Of a DNA stretch of 64,000 nucleotides, positions 57,200 through 64,000 are shown piece by piece. The position numbers and the translations under genes are program-made. Position 1 is the first letter of the stretch. Each line of letters starts with the position of its first letter. The stretch is from Aliiroseovarius sediminis (GTDB lineage: Bacteria > Pseudomonadota > Alphaproteobacteria > Rhodobacterales > Rhodobacteraceae). The stretch lies in the NCBI RefSeq assembly GCF_022678485.1, contig NZ_JALBYP010000018.1, positions 310,001 to 374,000 on the forward strand, written 5' to 3'. The notes beneath the pieces are model-generated. The model was given only the letters and a program-made list of their open reading frames with translations, ran no database searches and was not told where the DNA came from.

Positions 57200-57559
57200 A
57201 TGAAATTCGATCCAGCGGGTTTGAAGTATGATGACAAGGGTCTGATCCCAGCCATCGCGCAGGACGCGGTGACGGGCGAGGTATTAATGATGGCCTGGAT
57301 GAATGCCGAAGCCGTGCTGCGCACGCTGAAAACGGGGCGCGTGACCTATTGGTCGCGCTCGCGGCAGGCGTTCTGGGTGAAGGGGGAAAGCTCGGGCCAT
57401 GCTCAGGAACTTGTCGATTTCCGCGTCGATTGCGACCGAGATTGCCTGCTTGTGACCGTGGAGCAAACCGGTCCGGCCTGCCACACCAACCGACGCAGTT
57501 GCTTTTATACCGCTGTGCGAGAAGGGGATGAGGTCGAGATCATGGCTCCTTTGATCTGA
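57200..57559 (+). CDS. hisI: Phosphoribosyl-AMP cyclohydrolase
   Basis: A 119-residue zinc enzyme of histidine biosynthesis that opens the adenine ring of PR-AMP. It shows the HisI blocks [21 protein letters not shown] and [12 protein letters not shown], the metal-binding DCDRDC segment, and [13 protein letters not shown] with its cysteines. It is not fused to HisE, and no other his gene is nearby. Monocistronic. Confidence 0.94.
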   Translation: MKFDPAGLKYDDKGLIPAIAQDAVTGEVLMMAWMNAEAVLRTLKTGRVTYWSRSRQAFWVKGESSGHAQELVDFRVDCDRDCLLVTVEQTGPACHTNRRSCFYTAVREGDEVEIMAPLI

Positions 57560-57567
57560 GCGTCGCG

Positions 57568-57620
57568 CCGGGGGTTTTGCACCCCCGGACCCCCGCAGGA
57601 TATTTGTGGCCAGAAGAAAC
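57568..57620. repeat. Candidate REP-like intergenic element (single copy here)
   Basis: Between the converging hisI and gluQRS genes, a perfect 8-bp hairpin CCGGGGGT/ACCCCCGG is followed by ACCCCCGCAGGATATTTGTGG. I recall near-identical sequence recurring between genes in many Rhodobacteraceae, but only one copy is in this window. It could also work as a bidirectional terminator without a T tract. Confidence 0.4.
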
Positions 57621-57629
57621 CGGGGCGTG

Positions 57630-58472
57630 TCAGAGGCCAACCATTTTGCGGATGTCTAAGGGTGACTTGCCTTCGTCTCGATAGGTGGAAATGGCGCGCG
57701 CGTCGTCGCGTTTGGCCAAGCGTTTGCCTTGGTCGTCGCGGATCAGTCGGTGGTGATGGTAGGTTGGCACGGGCAGGTTCAGGAGGTTGAGCAGAATCAC
57801 TTGGATCGCGGTGAAATCAAACAGGTCTTCGCCGCGGATGACATGAGTGATGCATTGAGCGGCGTCGTCGATGGCAGAGGCGAGGAAATAAGCCACGACG
57901 TCTTCGCCCTTGCGTGACAGGACGACGTCACCGATCTGCGCGCGGGCCAGTTCCGGGTCGATCTGATGCGTGCCTTTATGCGTCTTTCCGGTTTCGTTAA
58001 AATGTGGGGTGTCATCGGCAAGCAGCGATAGCGCGCGATCAAGGTGCAAGCGCAGGGCGTCGTCGGGTTTGCGGTCGGCCATGGGCCGCGATTTGCAGGT
58101 GCCGGGATAGATCTCGTGCGGGTGGCCCTCTTGCGGGGCGGACAGGGCCGCGCGGATGTCGGCGCGGCTGCAGGAGCAAGGGTAGATCAGGTCGAGTTCT
58201 GCGAGTTGGGCAAGATATGTGTCGTAGGAGGTCAGTTGTGTCGACTGGCGCAGCACGGGGCCGTCCCAGTCAAGGCCAAGCCACGTCAGATCGTGGCGGA
58301 TCAGCGCATCCCATTCCGGTTTGCTGCGTTGCAGATCGGTATCCTCCATCCGCAAGAGGAACCGACCTTGATTGGCGCGGGCCATATCGTGGCATAGCAT
58401 CGCCGAGAATGCGTGGCCAAGATGTAGGGGGCCGGTAGGGCTGGGAGCGAAACGTGTAGCAAAATCAACCAT
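57630..58472 (-). CDS. gluQ: Glutamyl-Q tRNA(Asp) synthetase
   Basis: A 280-residue truncated glutamyl-tRNA synthetase lacking the anticodon-binding domain. It attaches glutamate to queuosine-34 of tRNA-Asp. It has the class I signature FAPSPTGPLHLGHAFSA at the N-terminus, a zinc site from CSCSRADIR and YPGTC, and the KMSKS-like KRLAKRDDAR near the end. The start at ATG 58472 matches the family N-terminus. It is downstream of trmFO with a 15-bp overlap-free gap, so two tRNA-modification genes are co-transcribed. Confidence 0.92.
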   Translation of the reverse strand: MVDFATRFAPSPTGPLHLGHAFSAMLCHDMARANQGRFLLRMEDTDLQRSKPEWDALIRHDLTWLGLDWDGPVLRQSTQLTSYDTYLAQLAELDLIYPCSCSRADIRAALSAPQEGHPHEIYPGTCKSRPMADRKPDDALRLHLDRALSLLADDTPHFNETGKTHKGTHQIDPELARAQIGDVVLSRKGEDVVAYFLASAIDDAAQCITHVIRGEDLFDFTAIQVILLNLLNLPVPTYHHHRLIRDDQGKRLAKRDDARAISTYRDEGKSPLDIRKMVGL

Positions 58473-58486
58473 GAACGCCCCGTTCG

Positions 58487-59833
58487 TTATGCAAAATGGG
58501 TGAGCCACCCGGTCCAGTCCGCTTTGGCGCGATCCGTGTAGGCCTTGTAGCGGTCTTTGCGTCCGCGACGTCCGCCTTTCAGCCCGTCAATGGGTCGAAA
58601 CAGTCCGAAGTTCACGTTCATCGGCTGGAACGATTTGGCGTCTGCCCCGCCGGTGATGTGATGGATTAGCGCGCCCATGGCGGTGTCTTGCGGAACGTCT
58701 GGTAGGTCCAGTCTTAGCAGTTCGGCGGCGGCGAGACGTCCGGCGAGCAAGCCCATCGCTGCACTTTCCACATAGCCTTCGACCCCTGTCACTTGCCCTG
58801 CAAACCTGAGGTTAGGACGGGATTTCAAACGCATCTGGCTGTCCAGCAGCGTAGGCGAGTTCATAAAAGTGTTACGATGGATGCCACCCAGCCGGGCGAA
58901 GGACGCGTTTTCCAGACCGGGGATCATTCTGAACACATCGGTTTGTGCGCCGTATTTCATCTTGGTCTGGAAGCCAACGATATTATATAGTGTTCCCAAC
59001 GCGTTGTCGCGGCGAAGTTGAACCACGGCATAGGGTTTGTTGTCCGGTGCGTGCGTGTTGGTCAGGCCCACGGGTTTCATCGGGCCAAAGCGCAGCGTGT
59101 CTCGCCCACGTTCAGCCATCACCTCGATCGGCAGGCAGCCATCGAAATAGGTGGCGGTTTCGCCTTCGTGAAACTCGGTCTTGTCAGCGTCGAGAAGCGC
59201 GTCGATGAATGCCTCGTATTGGGCCTTGGTCATCGGGCAGTTCAGGTAGGCGCGGCGCTCATCCTCGGTCTCGCCCTTGTCATAGCGCGATTGCGCCCAG
59301 ACCACGTCCATGTCGATGCTGTCGGCATAAACAATGGGGGCAATCGCGTCGAAAAATGCCAGCCGGTCGGTGCCGGTCTCGCGCGCAATAGCGGCGCCAA
59401 GTGCGGGCGAGGTCAGGGGACCGGTCGCGAAGATCCAGTGGCCGTCGGCGGGCAGGTCGCTTATTTCGCCGTATTCGATGCGCAGGTTAGGCAAGGCGCG
59501 AAGTTTTTCCGTGACGTATCGTGCGAAGGCATCGCGATCCACGGCAAGCGCGCCGCCCGCCGGCAGCCGATTATGGTCGGCGCCGGACATGATCAGACCA
59601 CCGGCTTTGCGCATTTCCCAGTGCAAAAGGCCCACGGCGTTCTGTTCGTCGTCATCGGACCGAAACGAGTTCGAGCACACCATCTCAGCAAAATCGCCGG
59701 TCTGATGGGCGAAGGTTTCGACCTTTGGCCGCATTTCGTGCAGCACAACGTCCACGCCCATATGTGCGGCTTGCCATGCGGCTTCGGAGCCGGCCATGCC
59801 GCCGCCAACGATGTGTAATGTTTGGTCAGTCAT
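58487..59833 (-). CDS. trmFO: tRNA (uracil-54-C5)-methyltransferase, folate/FAD-dependent
   Basis: A 448-residue flavoprotein that makes ribothymidine-54 in the T-loop using methylenetetrahydrofolate and FADH2. The FAD-binding motif [13 protein letters not shown] starts at residue 8. Other conserved blocks are HEMRP, the CSNSFRSDD cysteine segment, and [13 protein letters not shown] near the C-terminus. It is followed by gluQRS on the same strand and preceded by gyrA with a terminator between them. Confidence 0.95.
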   Translation of the reverse strand: MTDQTLHIVGGGMAGSEAAWQAAHMGVDVVLHEMRPKVETFAHQTGDFAEMVCSNSFRSDDDEQNAVGLLHWEMRKAGGLIMSGADHNRLPAGGALAVDRDAFARYVTEKLRALPNLRIEYGEISDLPADGHWIFATGPLTSPALGAAIARETGTDRLAFFDAIAPIVYADSIDMDVVWAQSRYDKGETEDERRAYLNCPMTKAQYEAFIDALLDADKTEFHEGETATYFDGCLPIEVMAERGRDTLRFGPMKPVGLTNTHAPDNKPYAVVQLRRDNALGTLYNIVGFQTKMKYGAQTDVFRMIPGLENASFARLGGIHRNTFMNSPTLLDSQMRLKSRPNLRFAGQVTGVEGYVESAAMGLLAGRLAAAELLRLDLPDVPQDTAMGALIHHITGGADAKSFQPMNVNFGLFRPIDGLKGGRRGRKDRYKAYTDRAKADWTGWLTHFA

Positions 59834-59868
59834 GGCGCTCAGATAGGAGATTGGCGGTCAAAAGGGAA

Positions 59869-59906
59869 GGCCCCCTTTCCGCCGGTCGATATGGGAAAAG
59901 GGGGCC
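59869..59906 (-). terminator. gyrA terminator
   Basis: Stem GGCCCCCTTTCC / GGGAAAAGGGGGCC with one bulged base and a 12-base loop, in the 88-bp gap after gyrA. A T-rich stretch follows on the minus strand. Confidence 0.7.
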
Positions 59907-59921
59907 GTCTGGTGTCGGGGG

Positions 59922-62681
59922 TCAGGCGTCGCTGTCCGCGTCGTCTTCATCTTCGGATTGCTCGATGATGCGGGCGACCGATACGACTTCTTCGCCCTTG
60001 CCGGTGTTGAACACCTTGACGCCGCCAGCCCCGCGCGAGCGGAAGCTGATGCCGTTGACCGGGCAGCGAATGGATTGACCTTTCGACGTGGCCAGCATGA
60101 TCTGGTCGTCCATCTCGATCGGGAACGAAGCGACGATGGGTCCGCCGCGCATGGTTTTTTCTATTGCGGTAACGCCTTGGCCACCACGCCCGCGTACCGG
60201 GTAGTCAAGCGACGACGTCAGCTTGCCCACCCCGCCCGAAGTGATCGTCACGATCATTTCCTTGGCGGCGCGCATTTCGTAATACCGGGCGTCTGAGAGC
60301 ATACCGGCTTCGATTTCGGCTTCCTCGGTGTCTGCGGGGTCGTCATCGCTGACATCGCCGCCAAGCTCGGCGCGATAGCGTTTCAGAAAGGCGGTGCGTT
60401 CCCAAGGTTCGGCGCTGAAATGGCGGATGACGGACATCGAAACGACCTCGTCGCCTTCATTCACCATCCTGATGCCGCGCACGCCGGTGGATGAACGCGA
60501 GTTGAACACTCGCACATCCGTCACCGGGAAACGGATCGCACGACCAGATGAGGTTACGAGCATAACATCATCATTTTCATCACAAATCCGTGCGTTGATT
60601 AGGCGTGTATTCGCGTCGTCGCCTTCGAATTTCATTGCGATCTTGCCGTTGCGCATGACATTGGTGAAATCTGACAGACGGTTGCGCCGGACCGAGCCTT
60701 TGGATGTCGCAAATATAATTTGCAGGTCGTTCCAGTCTTTCTCATCACGATCAACCGGCATGATGGCCGCAATCGACACGCCGGTTGGGATCGGCAGGAT
60801 GTTGACCAAGGGCTTGCCCTTCGCCGTGCGCCCGCCTTGTGGCAATTGCCACGTCTTCAGTTTATAGGCCATCCCATCATCGGTGAAGAACAGAAGTTGG
60901 GTATGCGTGTTGGCAACGAACAGGTTTGTAATCGCGTCCTCATCCTTGGTCTGCATCCCCGACAAGCCCTTGCCGCCACGCTTTTGTGCACGGAAGTCGA
61001 CCAGCGGTGTGCGCTTGGCCCAGCCCGATGCGGTTATGGTCACGACCATGTCTTCGCGTTCAATCAGATCTTCGTCGTCCATGTCGCCGGACCAGTCGAC
61101 GATCTGGGTACGGCGGGGAACGGCGTAAGCCTCTTTCACCTCATTTAGTTCGTCCGAAATGATCGCCATGATCCGTTCGCGCGAGCGCAAGATATCCAAG
61201 TAATCCCGGATCTTTGCGGCAAGGTCTTGAAGTTCGTCCGTCACCTCTTTCACGCCCATGGCGGTCAAGCGTTGCAGACGCAGTTCCAAGATTGCGCGGG
61301 CCTGTGTTTCGGACAGGTTATAGGTGCCGTCCTCGTTCATCTTGTGGGTCGGGTCGTCAATCAACTGGATGTATTCAGCGATGTCCTGCGCGGGCCAACG
61401 ACGTTCCATCAGCTTGGCGCGGGCATCTGCCGGATCAGCCGATCCGCGAATGGTTGCGACCACTTCGTCGACATTTGACACGGCCACGGCCAGACCACAC
61501 AGAACATGGCTGCGTTCACGCGCCTTGCGCAATTCAAACGCTGTGCGGCGTGTGACAACTTCTTCTCGGAAGCTTATGAAGTAGCTGATAAAATCGTAAA
61601 GGGTAAGTTGTTCGGGACGGCCACCGTTCAGGGCCAGCATGTTGCACCCGAACGAGGTTTGCATGGGCGTATAGCGAAACAGCTGGTTCAACACGACTTC
61701 AGGCGTCGCGTCGCGTTTCAGTTCGACCACCACGCGCACACCGATCCGGTCGCTTTCGTCCTGTACGGCCGAGATCCCCTCGATCCGTTTGTCGCGCACA
61801 AGTTCTGCGATCTTTTCGATCATCGTGGACTTGTTTACCTGATAGGGGATTTCGTCCAGCACGATGGCGTAACGATCTTTGCGAATTTCTTCGATCCGGG
61901 TTTTTGCGCGGATAATGACGCTGCCGCGCCCTTCAAGATACGCTTTTCGCGCACCTGACCGGCCCAGCATGATCGCACCCGTGGGGAAATCGGGGCCGGG
62001 AATATACTCCATCAGATCGTCCGATCCAAGATCGGGGTTCTCGATCAGGGCCAGCGTGGCATCCACAACCTCGCCCAAATTGTGGGGCGGAATATTGGTG
62101 GCCATGCCGACGGCGATACCGCCCGCGCCATTGACCAGCATGTTCGGAAAACGGGCGGGCAGGACGGTCGGCTCAAGGTCTTTGCCGTCGTAATTGTCCT
62201 GAAAATCAACGGTGTCTTTTTCGATGTCGGACAGCAGCGCGACCGACGGCTTGTCCATCCGCACTTCGGTGTATCGCATCGCGGCAGCGTTATCGCCGTC
62301 CATCGAACCGAAGTTCCCCTGACCATCCAGAAGTGGCAGCGACATGGAAAACGGCTGTGCCATGCGCACCAAAGCGTCATAAATCGCGCTGTCGCCGTGA
62401 GGGTGGTATTTCCCCATCGTGTCGCCCACTGGGCGGGCGGACTTGCGATAGGGTTTGTCGTGGGTATTTCCGGATTCGTGCATCGCATACAGAATACGCC
62501 GGTGAACCGGTTTCAACCCATCCCTCAGGTCCGGGATCGCCCGGCTGACAATGACGCTCATCGCGTAATCGAGATACGAGGTTTTCATCTCCTCTTCGAT
62601 AGCGATCTGGGGGCCGTCATAAGTGGGGCGTTCAGGCGGCAATTCGCCCGTCTTTTCAGGAGGTTCAGGGGTGTCTGTCAC
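59922..62681 (-). CDS. gyrA: DNA gyrase subunit A
   Basis: Type II topoisomerase subunit that cuts and rejoins DNA for negative supercoiling. With the start I prefer (GTG 62681, giving MTDTPEPPE, the usual N-terminus) it has 919 residues. A GTG 48 bp further up (62729) is also possible. The catalytic tyrosine is Y137 in [10 protein letters not shown]. The breakage-reunion domain is followed by six C-terminal beta-pinwheel repeats with the GyrA box QRGGKGL. The quinolone-determining segment reads [13 protein letters not shown], keeping the Ser and Asp of sensitive enzymes. The tail is acidic. Confidence 0.96.
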   Translation of the reverse strand: MTDTPEPPEKTGELPPERPTYDGPQIAIEEEMKTSYLDYAMSVIVSRAIPDLRDGLKPVHRRILYAMHESGNTHDKPYRKSARPVGDTMGKYHPHGDSAIYDALVRMAQPFSMSLPLLDGQGNFGSMDGDNAAAMRYTEVRMDKPSVALLSDIEKDTVDFQDNYDGKDLEPTVLPARFPNMLVNGAGGIAVGMATNIPPHNLGEVVDATLALIENPDLGSDDLMEYIPGPDFPTGAIMLGRSGARKAYLEGRGSVIIRAKTRIEEIRKDRYAIVLDEIPYQVNKSTMIEKIAELVRDKRIEGISAVQDESDRIGVRVVVELKRDATPEVVLNQLFRYTPMQTSFGCNMLALNGGRPEQLTLYDFISYFISFREEVVTRRTAFELRKARERSHVLCGLAVAVSNVDEVVATIRGSADPADARAKLMERRWPAQDIAEYIQLIDDPTHKMNEDGTYNLSETQARAILELRLQRLTAMGVKEVTDELQDLAAKIRDYLDILRSRERIMAIISDELNEVKEAYAVPRRTQIVDWSGDMDDEDLIEREDMVVTITASGWAKRTPLVDFRAQKRGGKGLSGMQTKDEDAITNLFVANTHTQLLFFTDDGMAYKLKTWQLPQGGRTAKGKPLVNILPIPTGVSIAAIMPVDRDEKDWNDLQIIFATSKGSVRRNRLSDFTNVMRNGKIAMKFEGDDANTRLINARICDENDDVMLVTSSGRAIRFPVTDVRVFNSRSSTGVRGIRMVNEGDEVVSMSVIRHFSAEPWERTAFLKRYRAELGGDVSDDDPADTEEAEIEAGMLSDARYYEMRAAKEMIVTITSGGVGKLTSSLDYPVRGRGGQGVTAIEKTMRGGPIVASFPIEMDDQIMLATSKGQSIRCPVNGISFRSRGAGGVKVFNTGKGEEVVSVARIIEQSEDEDDADSDA

Positions 62682-62876
62682 GTTGTCCGCCGTTTCGGTG
62701 CATTTCACACTATATCTAGGTTCCGACACTATATCATTGGCATGTTGAAAGGAGCAACCAAAAGGACTGGTAAAGCTGCGGAAACGGGCGGAATTTCACG
62801 GTTTTGTCGGACTTTGCCCCCTTGGCATTCACCGCCAAGTAAAGGAATATCGCGCCAAAGCGAATGGGAGAGCCAT

Positions 62877-64000
62877 ATGTCCAAACCGCGCAGTATATTT
62901 GAAGATGTCAGCGATCAGAATGCGACGTCCCGCGAGGGTCCGAAAACGGGCGCAATTGAACGTGGCACAGGCGGCGGTGCTGCGCGCGGGGTGGTGCGGT
63001 TTTGGCTGCTCGTCTTATTTTTTCTTGTTGCCGTGATGGTTGTTGTTGGCGGGCTGACGCGGCTGACTGACTCTGGCTTGTCGATCACGGAATGGGCGCC
63101 GTTCACGGGCGCAATGCCGCCGATGAACGATGCCGATTGGACCACCGAGTTCGCAAAATACCAACAAATCCCTCAGTTCAAGCTGCAAAACAGCACAATG
63201 ACCCTAGAGGATTTCAAGACGATCTATTGGTGGGAATGGGGCCATCGCCAGTTGGGCCGGTTCATCGGATTGGTCTGGGCGGTTGGCTTTTTTGGCTTTC
63301 TGGCTGCGCGTAAAATCCCGGCGGGCTGGACGGGGCGATTGCTGCTTTTGGGTGCGCTTGGGGGTGTGCAGGGCGCGATTGGCTGGTGGATGGTATCCTC
63401 GGGCCTGTCGGGCGATCGGGTCAATGTGGCCTCATACCGGTTGGCGGTGCATCTGGGGCTGGCCTTTGTCATTCTGGGCCTGATCGCATGGTATATCCTG
63501 CTTCTGGGCCGGAAAGAGGCCGCCTTGATGGCTGCTCGCCGTGGGCGCGAGGCAAAGCTGTTCGGAATGGGGACCGGGCTGATGCATCTGGCGTTGTTGC
63601 AAATCCTTCTGGGCGCATTGGTGGCTGGGATCGACGCGGGCCGCTCTTTCGTCGACTGGCCGTGGATGGCTGGACAGTTTTTTCCGCCCGACGCCTTTGA
63701 TCTGACCCCGATCTGGCGCAATTTCTTTGAAAACGCTGGCCTTGTGCAGTTCATGCACCGGATCACTGGCTATCTGCTGGTCATCTTTGCAGTGGTTGTC
63801 TGGCGTGTGTCGCGCCGGTCGGGCAACCAGATGGTGCGCGCGGGTTTCACCTTTGCCACTCTGATGGTGCTGGGGCAGGCGGTGCTGGGTATCGTGACCG
63901 TGCTGCAAGCCGCGCCACTGCATGTGGCGATCACCCATCAGGTGGGCGCGATCATGGCTTGGGTGCTGATCCTGAACGCCCGGTTCCTAGCAGGCTATCC
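62877..64000 (+). CDS. ctaA: Heme A synthase (COX15/CtaA), N-terminal part
   Basis: Membrane enzyme that oxidises the C8 methyl of heme O to form heme A for cytochrome aa3 oxidase. The window ends inside the gene after 374 codons. A polar N-terminal 40 residues precede the helices; the first is followed by GGLTRLTDSGLSITEW, the hallmark start of Cox15-type proteins. Heme-ligand histidines appear in WWEWGHRQLGRFIG, VHLGLAFV, QFMHRITGY and AITHQVGA, giving the two four-helix halves. It is divergent from gyrA with about 150-200 bp between starts. GGGAG lies before the ATG. Confidence 0.94.
   Translation, partial: MSKPRSIFEDVSDQNATSREGPKTGAIERGTGGGAARGVVRFWLLVLFFLVAVMVVVGGLTRLTDSGLSITEWAPFTGAMPPMNDADWTTEFAKYQQIPQFKLQNSTMTLEDFKTIYWWEWGHRQLGRFIGLVWAVGFFGFLAARKIPAGWTGRLLLLGALGGVQGAIGWWMVSSGLSGDRVNVASYRLAVHLGLAFVILGLIAWYILLLGRKEAALMAARRGREAKLFGMGTGLMHLALLQILLGALVAGIDAGRSFVDWPWMAGQFFPPDAFDLTPIWRNFFENAGLVQFMHRITGYLLVIFAVVVWRVSRRSGNQMVRAGFTFATLMVLGQAVLGIVTVLQAAPLHVAITHQVGAIMAWVLILNARFLAGY

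Noticed and set aside
62380-62430. Possible quinolone-resistance change in gyrA
   Set aside because: The key segment reads [10 protein letters not shown], retaining the serine and aspartate of sensitive enzymes.

Overview
The window is chromosomal DNA of an alphaproteobacterium, most probably Rhodobacterales (Roseobacter/Rhodobacter group). The strongest evidence is the gene order dusB(nifR3)-ntrB-ntrC-ntrY-ntrX-trkA-trkH-hfq-hflX. NtrC and NtrX both lack the GAFTGA loop, and there are IalB-family, fused ispDF, RTX serralysin and Cox15-type heme A synthase genes. Most of the window is housekeeping DNA with dense, often overlapping genes. There is no prophage, IS element or CRISPR array, and the only clear accessory scar lies beside tRNA-Arg.

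Layout: 1-1.6 kb holds the end of a SLAC1/TDT transporter and the rplM-rpsI operon. 1.6-5.2 kb holds a secreted RTX metalloprotease, tRNA-Arg(CCG) with a 23-bp duplication of its 3' end, a frameshifted MNT nucleotidyltransferase remnant and a glutamine amidotransferase. 5.4-7.7 kb is a two-gene respiratory unit: an octaheme cytochrome c of the tetrathionate reductase family plus a membrane cytochrome b. 7.8-13.8 kb is cell-envelope DNA: a MepK-like endopeptidase divergent from an L,D-transpeptidase, then lpxD, an AcpXL-like carrier protein and a ketoacyl synthase, then IalB. 13.8-19.9 kb holds candidate structured RNAs, a HerA-like ATPase, a CorC-type protein and cinA-pgpA-ispDF. 20-32 kb is the nitrogen-regulation, potassium-uptake and hfq-hflX block.

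32-51.8 kb is mixed metabolism: penicillin acylase, hydroxyacid dehydrogenase, hemB, mfd, an MFS exporter, a DsbA-like protein, an acyl-CoA synthetase divergent from an XRE-cupin regulator, a shortened LysE, an orphan peptide-binding protein, a compact small-RNA candidate, bdhA-patatin, ArgO and DUF502. 52-64 kb is replication and repair: ligA, recG, a 40-residue membrane protein behind a ladder of SOS-box half-sites, a Fe-S scaffold, hisI, gluQRS, trmFO, gyrA and the start of ctaA.

The least explained items are the putative SOS-controlled small membrane protein after recG, two intergenic small-RNA candidates (about 14.2 kb minus strand and 48.3 kb plus strand), the lpxD-ACP-KAS lipid cluster, the tRNA-Arg scar, and the apparent CTG start of hflX. 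All functional calls come from reading motifs and gene order by eye. No database search was run.
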